64,000 nucleotides of DNA, taken from the NCBI GenBank assembly GCA_964434165.1, contig CAYSUS010000024.1, forward strand, positions 1 to 64,000, read 5' to 3'. How positions within the stretch are numbered: the first letter of the stretch is position 1; each line of letters starts with the position of its first letter. Position numbers and translations under genes: made by a program. Below the pieces are notes generated by a model, which made no database searches, was not told the DNA's origin, and saw only the letters and a list, made by a program, of their open reading frames with translations. This DNA is from CAYSUS01 sp964434165. GTDB taxonomy: Bacteria > Planctomycetota > Planctomycetia > Pirellulales > Thermoguttaceae. Positions 1 through 8,850 of the stretch are shown one piece after another.

Positions 1-152
1 ATCTTCGCGTACTCCCCCAATCCAGGGAAGACCAGTTTTGAGACAAAGCCTAGGAGTTCAGACTTGGGGGGGACGATTACAGAGTGCTGCCGGGGCCGAG
101 CGCCATGGATTTCACCAAGACGATAGCCTAAGAACGCGGCGCCCGTTTCCAT
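1..152 (-). CDS. Possible partial ORF running off the left edge
   Basis: On the minus strand a frame stays open from the window edge through an ATG at 152, which is preceded by a weak CAGGG ribosome-binding-like stretch. The visible peptide begins METGAAFLGYRLGEIHGA and shows no motif I recognise. Third-codon-position GC looks only moderate, below that of the neighbouring genes. This fits either a recently acquired gene or a non-coding stretch that is open by chance. The same frame is open upstream back to the stop of the lyase gene at 297. There is no independent support for function, so treat it as a candidate only. Confidence 0.25.
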   Translation of the reverse strand, partial: METGAAFLGYRLGEIHGARPRQHSVIVPPKSELLGFVSKLVFPGLGEYAK

Positions 153-296
153 CCGCGCACCCTGGCCAAGCGTGCCAAGACAACTCGCAAAGGTGGCACC
201 TTTGGGTTTAATTGTCGCGTCGACCCCCCTGTTCCGCAAAGCCCTTCTTGAGTCGGTGGAGGTGCGCGTCAAGCATCCACGGCGGCTGCCGCGCCT
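153..296. other. Short gap with a 30-codon truncated ORF overlapping the lyase stop
   Basis: On the minus strand a GTG at 300 overlaps the TGA of the lyase gene (GTGA, four bases) and opens a 30-codon reading frame with GC-rich third positions. It ends at a TAA near 208. Beyond that point base composition is more AT-rich. This could be the start of a downstream gene cut short by a rearrangement. The peptide (MLDAHLHRLKKGFAEQGG within it) is not recognised. Confidence 0.25.
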
Positions 297-2873
297 TCAC
301 CTCCCCTCATGACCGAACACCAAATGACCTTCCTCGATCCCCACACGTTGCTTGCCCACCACGGCGTATCCGCCGCGGACCATGATCTTCGGCGGCTGTT
401 CCGTGGTTGGAAAGTGGAAGGTGAGCGTCGCATCGCCGAGTTTGACCGAGGGGCCGTCGGCCTTGCCCGTGGTGACGAGCATCACGTCGGCGCCGCTGGC
501 CCCGGTGAAATCGACGGCGAAGCTGGTCCCGTCGGCGAGGGTCAGCGAACTGGTCTGGCCCCGGGGCGAGGTCCGCCAGTGCGCGGTCGGTCCTTCCGTG
601 ACCGAGCCCCAAGTCTCGTGCCTGCCCATCAAGTTGAGCTTGAGCTGTCGGTCCGGTTTAGCCCCCATGTACCCGCGTGTGCGGTTGGAGAGCACGGTGA
701 TCACCGTGTCGTCCCCGTCGCGCCATCGGTTTCGCCAGCAGTAGAACCCGCAACTCGTGTCGCGATACACGTGCGGCAGGACCTCCTCGGGCTTCTTCTC
801 GCGCACGTCGACCGGCCAGTTGACGAAGGAGCTGACCGTGTGGTGAGGATAGGGGCTGACCGTATCGTAGGGGCCGCCCTGCGCGGTGTCCTGTTCCAGC
901 AGAAAGCGGTTGTAGCACCACTTCATGGCCGCTTGCTCCGCAGGCGTCACAGCCCCAATGCCGATTCCGTAGTAGCCGGCGCCACTGACGCCCTGGCGCG
1001 CCCAGACGTTGTGCCCGTAGGCCCCGCGGATCGGCCAGAAGTCGGGCTTGCCGTTCCGAAACACGGTCTGGTAGACCCACTTCAGCGTCAGCATCCGCGC
1101 ATTGGGACGCTCCACGTCGATGAAGTCCTTGCCGGCCGCGTTCTTCCAAGCGATCAGGGCGGTGAGGTAGGCAATCTGTGAGGACATCGAGCCCGTGCCG
1201 TCTCCCTCGCGGAAGAACCCGCCGTCGCCGAAGCCCTCGCTCAAGTTGCGGATCGTGCTCTGCTCGGCGATCTTCAGCAGCTTGTCCATGCGCCTGGGAT
1301 CGACAAACGCCTCGCCCTCGAGGGCCAGCAGCACGAGCGAGGCCCCGCCCACTTGCATGCCGAAGTGATTGCTGCCCGGCGGCATGGTTCCCCGCGCGAG
1401 CGCCTCCAGGTCGTAGGCCTTGTGGGCCTCGCCTTCCTCGAACTCGGCAAGGGCCCGGCCGAAGCGCTCGCGGGTCTTCTCGTCCCAACCGTCGTAGCAG
1501 AGGTCGTAACCCACCGCGTACCAGCCGATCACCGGTCCTGCGCGGAGCGCGCCGCCGGGAGTTCGGAAGCTGTAGCGGTCGTCGCGATCACGGACCCCGG
1601 CCAGCGCCTTCTCGAAACACTGCTTGCCGAGTTCCGCATACTTCTTCTCGCCCGTGAGCTGGTACAGGAGACCGTAGCCGGCCGCGTGCCCGAAGGTGTA
1701 GGCCCCCAGCGGCAGCGGGCTCTTCTTCGTGTTTCGCTCGTAGGCCTTCTTCGAGTCGTTGTAGACCGAGGGCATCGATTGGCCATCGCCGCCGTTGAGC
1801 TGCTCGCGCAACCGCGCGAGAATCGCCTTGCCCTCAGGCGTCTCGGCCTTCTTGCGGAGCGCGGGCAAGTCGCTGCGGCGGAACAGCAGCCGCGGGTGCT
1901 CGCCCGGCTTCGGCGGCGCGAAGTCTTTGACCCGTGCGAACCATGGCCGGTCGTCCTCCTCCGCGATGTGCGAGACTCCCTCGGCGAACCTGCCGTCGAA
2001 GCTGCCGTCGATTGTGACATCGGGTCTGCCGTCGATCTTCACACTGAGCTTGTAGGTGCCCACGATGTAGGTCTCCAGCGGGCGGCCGTCGATCTCGAAC
2101 TCGTACGTGGCGCGCTCCATGTCGAGCGTGGTGAAGGGGACCACGACTCGGCCGGAAACGCGGTCCGGCGTGGCTTCCAGCGAGGACTTGCCGGAGTCAA
2201 AGGCCTTTTCCCCGTAGACCTCGAACTTCTTGCTCATTAGGCCGAAAATCCCGGACGTGAACTTGCCATCCTCGAAGCCCAGGCGCAGCACCATACAGCG
2301 GTCGCCGCATCTCGGGTCTCCGCCGACGAGGGCGCCTTGCATGTTGCAGGTGAAAGTCGTCTTCTCATGCAGCACGGGAGGTCCGGCCAGTTCGAGTTCT
2401 CCCTCGACCTTGCCCGACTTGCCGAAGTCGGCCGTTGGGTCGTCGGTATTCACCTCGAGCACTTTCCAGTTCCCCTGCATCTTGTCCTTGTCCTGGACCT
2501 CGGCGTCGATCTGGATGACGACGGTGTACTTCTTGTGATCGCGCGGCACCCAGAGGTCGGGCGTGACGTGAAGCGTGAAACGCCCCTTGAGCTTGCCGTC
2601 CGCGAGCGGCGCCTCGGAGAAATCCGCGCAATACCAGCTCCGGTTGTACGACTTCTTGTTGTGCCCGCGCTCGTCATCGCGCGAGCTGCCGGCCACACAG
2701 ATCCACTGGCCATCGCGTGCGCGACCGTAGAGCCAGAGCGGCTTCTTCCCGCCTTGGAAAAAGCCCTGCAAGCGGAGGTCCCAGCGCTGTTCCTGCTCCG
2801 CGCCTGGAGCGGAACAGGTGGAGAGGAGCATCACGCCGAGAGCCGGCACGACCAGAAGGTGCCGAGGACCCAT
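297..2873 (-). CDS. Secreted heparinase II/III-like (alpha/alpha toroid) polysaccharide lyase family protein
   Basis: About 858 residues. A signal peptide (MGPRHLLVVPALGVMLLSTC) is followed by about 300 residues of beta-rich sequence. From about residue 325 the motif HPRLLFRRSDLPALRKKA appears, typical of the start of the alpha/alpha-toroid module of heparinase-like and alginate-lyase-like proteins. The long helical middle contains conserved GSNHFGMQVGG and FGDGGFFREGDGTG stretches, and the C-terminus is again beta-rich. I chose the ATG at 2873 because GGGAGAG lies 7 bases before it and the signal peptide starts there; an in-frame ATG at 2894 also exists. Product secreted, substrate unknown. 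It diverges from the GH5 and sulfatase genes across a 670-base gap, and together they suggest a polysaccharide-use locus. Confidence 0.72.
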   Translation of the reverse strand: MGPRHLLVVPALGVMLLSTCSAPGAEQEQRWDLRLQGFFQGGKKPLWLYGRARDGQWICVAGSSRDDERGHNKKSYNRSWYCADFSEAPLADGKLKGRFTLHVTPDLWVPRDHKKYTVVIQIDAEVQDKDKMQGNWKVLEVNTDDPTADFGKSGKVEGELELAGPPVLHEKTTFTCNMQGALVGGDPRCGDRCMVLRLGFEDGKFTSGIFGLMSKKFEVYGEKAFDSGKSSLEATPDRVSGRVVVPFTTLDMERATYEFEIDGRPLETYIVGTYKLSVKIDGRPDVTIDGSFDGRFAEGVSHIAEEDDRPWFARVKDFAPPKPGEHPRLLFRRSDLPALRKKAETPEGKAILARLREQLNGGDGQSMPSVYNDSKKAYERNTKKSPLPLGAYTFGHAAGYGLLYQLTGEKKYAELGKQCFEKALAGVRDRDDRYSFRTPGGALRAGPVIGWYAVGYDLCYDGWDEKTRERFGRALAEFEEGEAHKAYDLEALARGTMPPGSNHFGMQVGGASLVLLALEGEAFVDPRRMDKLLKIAEQSTIRNLSEGFGDGGFFREGDGTGSMSSQIAYLTALIAWKNAAGKDFIDVERPNARMLTLKWVYQTVFRNGKPDFWPIRGAYGHNVWARQGVSGAGYYGIGIGAVTPAEQAAMKWCYNRFLLEQDTAQGGPYDTVSPYPHHTVSSFVNWPVDVREKKPEEVLPHVYRDTSCGFYCWRNRWRDGDDTVITVLSNRTRGYMGAKPDRQLKLNLMGRHETWGSVTEGPTAHWRTSPRGQTSSLTLADGTSFAVDFTGASGADVMLVTTGKADGPSVKLGDATLTFHFPTTEQPPKIMVRGGYAVVGKQRVGIEEGHLVFGHEGR

Positions 2874-3545
2874 CGCACGTCTCTCCCGTGGCAAGCGGAG
2901 GGGGCGAACGCCGGGCGCCGACCGCCCGGCAGCCGCGACCTCGTCCGGAATGAATCGCCTTGCGTGATTCCGGGAAAAGGGTCAGGACCCTTTCGCCCAA
3001 GTGGCCCGAAGCTTGCTTCGCACACGAGCGTCCTGACACCTTTCCCCTCCCAGGATCCTGCATGGTTGTTTATAGCAGCTTCGGGAGCGGGAAGCGAGCG
3101 GGGCGCGGGCTGGTTTCCCTCTGGGAGACGGTCTGTGGGCCAGGGGTCGGGGGATGGGGTTCGGTGCCGCGGCCCGGGCACGGCCAAACCGTGCGGCGAA
3201 GGGCCGCGGCGACGGCGCGGGGCAGCCGATCGCCGATAGGCCGGTGTGAACGAGCTCACGCGGATCGAGCCCTTGCTTCGGCTACTCACCGGGTCGCGAT
3301 TGGAGGCGACCGTGCGGCCTTGCGACCTCCTGGCACACGGCGCGAACGGCGACGTCGCCCCCCCGCGGTCCCGATTCTTACCGGTTGCTTCTGGCCGCTG
3401 GGGAGCGTAAGCTGCGACCAGTGAAAAGCTCCTGCGTCTCAACGCCGTTGGCCCTGGGCCCAATCAACTGCCGGGCGGGCGTGAAGCCGCGTGTTGCGGC
3501 ACACCTAACCACCAGCTAACGACATCACGCCAGGAATCACCCTCC
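2874..3545. other. Divergent intergenic region, no convincing gene
   Basis: 672 bases between the divergent lyase and GH5 genes. The only structure I can support is the palindromic element at 2972-3048. A 210-codon minus-strand open frame across 2831-3463 has an Arg/Pro/Ser-rich composition typical of GC-rich non-coding frames, and I reject it. Promoters for both flanking genes should lie here, but I cannot point to a good consensus. Confidence 0.5.
2972..3048. repeat. Palindromic intergenic element (GGGTCAGGAC / GTCCTGACACC family)
   Basis: The left arm GGGAAAAGGGTCAGGAC (2972-2988) and right arm GTCCTGACACCTTTCCCC (3030-3047) are imperfect inverted complements separated by about 40 bases. 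The element could form a long hairpin in the divergent leader region. REP-like dispersed palindromes of this type occur between genes in planctomycetes. I cannot count other copies from this window. Confidence 0.6.
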
Positions 3546-5114
3546 ATGCCATCCAATCGCGTCACCGTCTGCCTGGCCTTGCTTGCCGCGCTTCTTTCGC
3601 ACTGCCCGCTCACCGCTGCCGATGACGGGGGCTTCCAGGTCGACTTCAACCAGCCTGACGCCTTGGAAAGCTGGCAGGGCGCGGGCCAGGAGGGTACCGG
3701 CATCGCGGCCGGCAGGGACGGCTCGGCCTGCGTGCTCGTCGAAGTGCCCGCCGGCCGTTTGGGCCATCGCTCCATCCGCGCACGCCTGCCTTTGGACAAG
3801 CTCCGCGGCACGCTGGTCCGCGTCGAGTGCAGGGTGAAGGCCGAGAAAGTCGCCCAGCCGCCCCAGCCCTACAACGGCGTGAAGTGCATGCTCCACACGA
3901 TTGCACCCGGGGGACAGAATTGGCGACAGAAGAACGGCGTCTGGGGCACGTTCGACTGGCGCGACGTGGCCTTCGTGGGCAACGTGCCGGAGGACGCCAC
4001 CGAGGCATGGCTCGTGCTCGGGCTGGAAAACACCTCGGGCAAGGCGTGGTTCGACGACCTGAAGGTGACGGTGATCGCCCGCCGCCGCCGCGCGCCGGAC
4101 GAGGCGCCGAAAGGACCGCTCTACAAGGGACACGACCTCGCGCGGCTCCGCGGCGCGATGATCGGGCGCCAAGTGGGCGAGGAGGATCTCCGCGTGCTTG
4201 GAGGCAAATGGAAGGCCAACCACGTGCGGTGGCAGCTCATCTGGGGCGGGTTTCCCAACGGCCCGGCCGACACGGCCACGGTCGAGGAGTACAACGCCTG
4301 GCTCGAGACCGAGCTTGCGCGGCTCGACGGCCTCCTGCCCGTGTGCAAGGAGCTGGGCATCCGCGTGCTCATCGACGTGCACACCCCACCCGGCGGTCGC
4401 AACAAGTCGTCCGAGTGCCGCATGTTCCACCAGAAGCGTTTCCAGGAGGCCTTTGTGGCCAACTGGGAGAAGATCGCCGCGCGGTACAAGGGCAAGCCGG
4501 CAGTTTGGGGCTACGACCTGGTGAACGAGCCGGTCGAAGGCGTCGTGGCCGAGAACCACTCGGACTGGCGCACGCTGGCCGAGGTGACGGCCAAGAAGAT
4601 CCGCGCGATCGATCCCGACCACGCGATCATCGTCGAGCCGGCCCCCTGGGGCAGCCCCCAGTCGCTCGACTGGTTCGAGCCGCTCGACATCCCGGGCATC
4701 GTGTACAGCGTGCACATGTACCAGCCGCACCAGTTCACGCACCAGGGCATCCACGGCAACCCGGGCGGCGTTGACTATCCCGGCGAAGTGCACGGCAAGC
4801 ACTGGGATAGGGACGCCTTGCGCCGGGCCCTGAAGCCGGCGATCGACTATCAGCGGGACTACAACGTCCACATCTACCTAGGCGAGTTCAGCGCCATTCG
4901 CTGGGCTCCGGGCGACAGCGCCTATCGTTATCTCCGCGACGTGATCGACATCTGCGAGGAGAACGGCTGGGACTGGGCCTATCACGCCTTCCGCGAGTGG
5001 GACGGCTGGAGCGTCGAGCACGGCCCGGACCCGAAGGACCGCAAGCCGGTCGACACACCCACGGAGCGCGAGAAGCTCCTTCGCTCGTGGTACGAGAAGA
5101 ACGAGAGGGAATAG
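3546..5114 (+). CDS. Secreted GH5-family glycoside hydrolase (endoglucanase-like)
   Basis: 522 residues. Signal peptide at residues 1-25 (ending LTAA). Residues about 30-175 form a beta-rich, carbohydrate-binding-like domain with the motif AWFDDLKVTVI. The rest is a TIM-barrel of the GH5 cellulase superfamily. The predicted acid/base Glu328 sits in GYDLVNEP and the predicted nucleophile Glu447 in YLGEFSAIRW. The histidine in VYSVHMYQPHQF also fits the family. It would hydrolyse beta-linked glycans outside the cytoplasm, with unknown specificity. The ATG at 3546 starts directly at the signal peptide. The sulfatase follows on the same strand 144 bases later. Confidence 0.85.
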   Translation: MPSNRVTVCLALLAALLSHCPLTAADDGGFQVDFNQPDALESWQGAGQEGTGIAAGRDGSACVLVEVPAGRLGHRSIRARLPLDKLRGTLVRVECRVKAEKVAQPPQPYNGVKCMLHTIAPGGQNWRQKNGVWGTFDWRDVAFVGNVPEDATEAWLVLGLENTSGKAWFDDLKVTVIARRRRAPDEAPKGPLYKGHDLARLRGAMIGRQVGEEDLRVLGGKWKANHVRWQLIWGGFPNGPADTATVEEYNAWLETELARLDGLLPVCKELGIRVLIDVHTPPGGRNKSSECRMFHQKRFQEAFVANWEKIAARYKGKPAVWGYDLVNEPVEGVVAENHSDWRTLAEVTAKKIRAIDPDHAIIVEPAPWGSPQSLDWFEPLDIPGIVYSVHMYQPHQFTHQGIHGNPGGVDYPGEVHGKHWDRDALRRALKPAIDYQRDYNVHIYLGEFSAIRWAPGDSAYRYLRDVIDICEENGWDWAYHAFREWDGWSVEHGPDPKDRKPVDTPTEREKLLRSWYEKNERE

Positions 5115-5200
5115 GGAATGGAGAATGGTGAGTTGTGAACGATGATTGGAGCGCGGCTCTGCGTTCATTATTCATCCTTCATCATTCGTTCTTGCTCCTT
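5111..5200. repeat. Heptad-periodic short repeats between GH5 and sulfatase genes
   Basis: Imperfect seven-base units (GGGAATG GAGAATG and so on) run from the GH5 stop codon. A second run (CATTATT CATCCTT CATCATT) lies about 50 bases later in roughly complementary sense. The composition is far more AT-rich than the surroundings. The layout matches the larger element at 26601-26724, so I read both as one class of heptameric short tandem repeats. Confidence 0.6.
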
Positions 5201-5258
5201 CCCTTCCCCCTCGCGCCCCGTTATCCTCGATAGGATTCAGCACCCAGCGGAGCCGACC

Positions 5259-6740
5259 ATGTCGATTTGCCGGATTTGGGGCCTTGCCGCAATGGCGGCG
5301 CTGGCCGCGTCGCTGTGCGTCTCGGGGCCCGCCCAGGCGGGGGAGATTGCCAAGCCGAACGTCCTTTTCATCGTGATTGACGACCTCCGCACGGAACTTG
5401 GCTGCTACGGCGCGGAGCAAGTCGATTCGCCGAACATCGACGCCCTGGCCCGGCGGGGCGTGCGCTTCGATCGGGCGTGCTGCCAGTATCCGATCTGCAA
5501 CCCCAGCCGCGTTTCGTTCCTCACCGGGCTGCGGCCCGAGACCACGCGGATCTTCGACAACCGCACGCACTTCCGCGGCCGGCTGTCCGAGGTGGTCACC
5601 CTGCCGCAGTGCTTCCGCGCGCAGGGCTACTTCACGGCCAGCCTGGGCAAGGTCTTTCACCGCGTCCTCCGCGGGGACAAGGGCCGCCCCGAGACGAGCG
5701 ACCCCAGGTCATGGAACGAGTGCCTGTTCTTCCAAGCTACGCCCGAGGGGCAGCGAGGCGAAGGCCGCAACCTCACCGGCGGCAAGCTCCGCTGGTGCCA
5801 CTGGCGCGCGGCCGAGGGGGGCGACGAGGACCAGGCCGACGGCCAGATCGCGGCGCGCGGCATCCGGCTGTTGGAGGAGAACCGCGACCGGCCGTTCTTC
5901 ATCGCCCTGGGATTTCACAAGCCGCACGATCCCTTCATCGCCCCGAGGAAGTACTTCGACCGCTATCCGCCCGAAAAGCTGAAGCTGCACGACCCGCTTT
6001 CCGATTTGACCGGCGATCCGGAGCCGGCAATCCCCGCCGGGTGGAGGGATATCTTCGCCGAGTTCACCGACCAGGAGCGGATGGAGTTCTTCCGCGCCTA
6101 CCTCGCCTGCATCTCGTTCACCGACGCGCAGATCGGCAAGGTCCTGGCCGCGCTCGACCGGCTGAAGCTGACGGACAGCACCGTGATCGTGCTGGTCGGC
6201 GACCACGGCTACCACCTGGGCGAGCGTGGCTGGTGGAACAAGAACACGGTGTTCGAGCTCTCCGCCCGGGCCCCGATGATCGTCGTGGCCCCGCAGTCCC
6301 AGGCCCGGGGCGCGTCGTGCGGCCGAGTGGTCGAGTTCCTTGACATCTACCCCACGCTGACCGACCTGTGCGGGCTGAAGACGCCCAAGCACGTCGAAGG
6401 AACGAGTCTGCGCCCTCTGCTCGACGATCCGCAGGCGGCGTGGGACCGGCCGGGCTACACCGTGGTCCAGCGCGGCCCGATCTTCGGGCGCTCGGTTCGC
6501 ACCGCGCGGTGGCGGTACGTATCGTGGGACGAAGGCCGGCAGGGCGAGCAGCTCTACGACCACCGGAGCGACCCGCAAGAGAAGAGCAATCTGGCCTCCG
6601 ACCCGCGGTACGCGGCAACGGTGGCCCAGATGAAACGGCACTTGGAGGCCATGCCCAGGCCGGTTCCGCCGCCGTTGCGAGAGGCCAAACCAATGCGTAA
6701 GCCGAAGGGGAGCCGGCCCCGGGGTGGCGGCCGTGAATAG
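5259..6740 (+). CDS. Secreted type I sulfatase (arylsulfatase / iduronate-2-sulfatase-like)
   Basis: 493 residues from the ATG at 5259, the start that places a signal peptide (cleavage near GPAQA) at the N-terminus; upstream in-frame ATGs lie in the repeat. The metal-binding start is NVLFIVIDDLRTELGCYG. The formylglycine signature is CNPSRVSFLTG with Cys80, which a formylglycine-generating enzyme must oxidise for activity. Further hallmarks are GKVFH, FIALGFHKPHDPF and VGDHGYHLGERGWWNKNT, the last supplying metal and sulfate ligands. The subfamily resembles iduronate-2-sulfatase/choline-sulfatase-like enzymes that act on sulfated polysaccharides outside the cell. Its place after GH5 and opposite the lyase supports a degradation cluster. 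The maturase is not in the window. Confidence 0.92.
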   Translation: MSICRIWGLAAMAALAASLCVSGPAQAGEIAKPNVLFIVIDDLRTELGCYGAEQVDSPNIDALARRGVRFDRACCQYPICNPSRVSFLTGLRPETTRIFDNRTHFRGRLSEVVTLPQCFRAQGYFTASLGKVFHRVLRGDKGRPETSDPRSWNECLFFQATPEGQRGEGRNLTGGKLRWCHWRAAEGGDEDQADGQIAARGIRLLEENRDRPFFIALGFHKPHDPFIAPRKYFDRYPPEKLKLHDPLSDLTGDPEPAIPAGWRDIFAEFTDQERMEFFRAYLACISFTDAQIGKVLAALDRLKLTDSTVIVLVGDHGYHLGERGWWNKNTVFELSARAPMIVVAPQSQARGASCGRVVEFLDIYPTLTDLCGLKTPKHVEGTSLRPLLDDPQAAWDRPGYTVVQRGPIFGRSVRTARWRYVSWDEGRQGEQLYDHRSDPQEKSNLASDPRYAATVAQMKRHLEAMPRPVPPPLREAKPMRKPKGSRPRGGGRE

Positions 6741-6938
6741 CCCTGCGGCGCGAGCCCTTGGACGCCGTTGGATGGCGATTTCCCTGCCGCTGGACGCGGA
6801 GAAGACCTGCGGTCGATCGGATCGCGCGGTTGGAAGAGCGTGTTTTGTCGGGGAGTCGTGAGGGGAGGAAGCGGACGGCATTCGGAGAATGCCGGCTACG
6901 GGGTCACAACTTGAACAACGCAAGAAAGGGGATTTCGC

Positions 6939-8843
6939 ATGCCCTCCACCCAACGCTGTCTCGCCGTCATTCTCACCGCGCTCGCGCTCCTTCTCGCCTT
7001 CGTCCTGCCCGCTGCCGCCTGGGAGAAGGCCAAGCCCAAGCCGAAGCCGAAGTCGAAGGCCAGGGCCGCGGCACGGCGCCATGCCGATCTGCTCAAGATT
7101 CCCGAAGTGCCGCGGGACAAGGTCATCGGCTTCACCCTCTACACGGTGGACGACGGCATCTTGAAGCTCACCGCCCAGCTCTATCCGCTCGAGGACGGCG
7201 AGCCCCGCACCGTGCGTCTGGAGGTCCAGCGCGACGGCCAGTGGAAGGAGATCGCCCAGACCGAGATCGTCAATCCCGGCTGGACCGCGCCCTTCCGCAT
7301 CGAGAACTGGGACATGACCAAGGACGTGCCCTATCGCGTGCGCCACGGCGAGTCGGCCGTGTACGAAGGTCTGGTCCGCCATAACCCGGTGGAAAAGGAC
7401 GAAATCGTGGTCGTGGCGTTCACGGGCAATTCGATCTACCCGGGCCACGGCGGCGACATCCCCCGCGACGACATCGTCGAGAACGTCAAGCGCATCGACC
7501 CGGACCTGCTGTTCTTCTCCGGCGACCAGGTTTACGACCACAACCGGCACTACGCCTACTGGCTGAAATTCGGCCGCGACTTCGGCGAGGTCCTCGGACG
7601 CTATCCCACCGTGACCATCCCCGACGACCACGACGTGGGCCATCCCAACCTATGGGGCGCCGGCGGCAAGAAGGGCGACAAGGCCAGCGGCGACGACGGC
7701 GGTTACTTCAAACCGGTCGAGTACGTCAAGGAAGTCGAGCGGGCGCAGACCAGCCACCTGCCCGACCCGTACGACCCCACGCCCATCCTCCGCGGCATCG
7801 GCGTCTACTACACCGAATACAACCTGGGCGGAGTCAGCTTCGCGATCATCGAGGACCGCAAGTTCAAGACGGGTCCGTTGGGCGTGGTGCCGAAGATGGG
7901 CCCTCGCCCCGATCACGTGACCAAGCCGGGCTATGATCCCGCGAAGTTGGACGTACCGGGCACGGTCTTGCTCGGGGAACGCCAATTGAAATTCCTTCGC
8001 GACTGGGCGGCCGATTGGCGCGGGGCAAAGATGAAGGCCGTCCTATCGCAGACCATCTTCTGCGGCGGGGCCCATTTGCACGGCTCGCGCAACAATCGCC
8101 TCTTGGCCGATCTCGACTCGAACGGGTGGCCGCAGACCGGGCGCAACAAGGCCTTGGCCGAAATCCGCAAGGCGTTCGCCGTGCATATCGCCGGCGACCA
8201 GCACCTGGCCACGATCATGCACCACGGCATCGACGACTGGAACGACGCCTGCTGGTCGCTGTGCGTGCCGTCGATCGCCAACCTCTATCTCCGCTGGTGG
8301 GCGCCGCAGGAGCCCGGCAAGAATCGTCAGCCCGGCATGCCCGAGTACACCGGCGAGTTCGTCGACGGGCTGGGCAACAAGGTCACCGTCTGGGCCGTGG
8401 CCAATCCTTCGCCCGAGGAGAACCACGACAAGCTCACCACGCGTGCCGCCGGCTTCGGGGTGGCCCGGTTCAACAAGAAGGACCGCACGATCACCTTCGA
8501 ATGCTGGCCGCGGAACTGCGACGTTTCCGACCCAGCCACCAAGCAATACGAAGGCTGGCCCAAGACGATTAAGCAGGAGGATAACTACGCGCGCCAGGCC
8601 GTGGCGTACCTGCCCACGCTGAAGATCCGCGGCATGGACGAGCCGGTGGTCCAGGTCATCGACGAGTCGGACGGCCAGATCGTCTATACGCTGCGAATCC
8701 AGGGCAACGAGTACCGCCCCAAGGTATTCGCCAAGGGCACGTACACCATCAAGGTCGGCGATCAGGAGAATCGCACCAAGGAGATCAAGGGCGTCAAGGC
8801 CCTCGATCCGGAGGAGAAGGCCGAGCTGATCGTCGAACTCTAG
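6939..8843 (+). CDS. Secreted PhoD-like metallophosphoesterase
   Basis: 634 residues. The ATG at 6939 has AAAGGGG 7 bases upstream and starts a clean signal peptide ending in AAA. A Lys/Pro/Ala-rich linker (residues about 29-45) precedes a beta domain (about 50-145). The catalytic region contains VVVAFTGNSIYPGHGG, LLFFSGDQVYDHNR and TIPDDHDVGHPNLWG, which fit the metal-binding motifs of PhoD-like phosphodiesterases. FAVHIAGDQHLATIMHHG is a later metal-ligand region. Function is inferred as phosphate-ester hydrolysis at the cell surface; the substrate is unknown. It is followed by a strong intrinsic terminator. Confidence 0.8.
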   Translation: MPSTQRCLAVILTALALLLAFVLPAAAWEKAKPKPKPKSKARAAARRHADLLKIPEVPRDKVIGFTLYTVDDGILKLTAQLYPLEDGEPRTVRLEVQRDGQWKEIAQTEIVNPGWTAPFRIENWDMTKDVPYRVRHGESAVYEGLVRHNPVEKDEIVVVAFTGNSIYPGHGGDIPRDDIVENVKRIDPDLLFFSGDQVYDHNRHYAYWLKFGRDFGEVLGRYPTVTIPDDHDVGHPNLWGAGGKKGDKASGDDGGYFKPVEYVKEVERAQTSHLPDPYDPTPILRGIGVYYTEYNLGGVSFAIIEDRKFKTGPLGVVPKMGPRPDHVTKPGYDPAKLDVPGTVLLGERQLKFLRDWAADWRGAKMKAVLSQTIFCGGAHLHGSRNNRLLADLDSNGWPQTGRNKALAEIRKAFAVHIAGDQHLATIMHHGIDDWNDACWSLCVPSIANLYLRWWAPQEPGKNRQPGMPEYTGEFVDGLGNKVTVWAVANPSPEENHDKLTTRAAGFGVARFNKKDRTITFECWPRNCDVSDPATKQYEGWPKTIKQEDNYARQAVAYLPTLKIRGMDEPVVQVIDESDGQIVYTLRIQGNEYRPKVFAKGTYTIKVGDQENRTKEIKGVKALDPEEKAELIVEL

Positions 8844-8850
8844 CGCCCTT

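Noticed and set aside
2831..3463. Possible 210-codon gene in the lyase-GH5 gap
   Set aside because: Ser/Arg/Pro-rich sequence that runs through the palindromic repeat, and it overlaps the lyase start.
5709..7643. 644-codon minus-strand open frame across sulfatase and PhoD-like genes
   Set aside because: It spans two well-supported plus-strand genes and their gap, with no recognisable motif.
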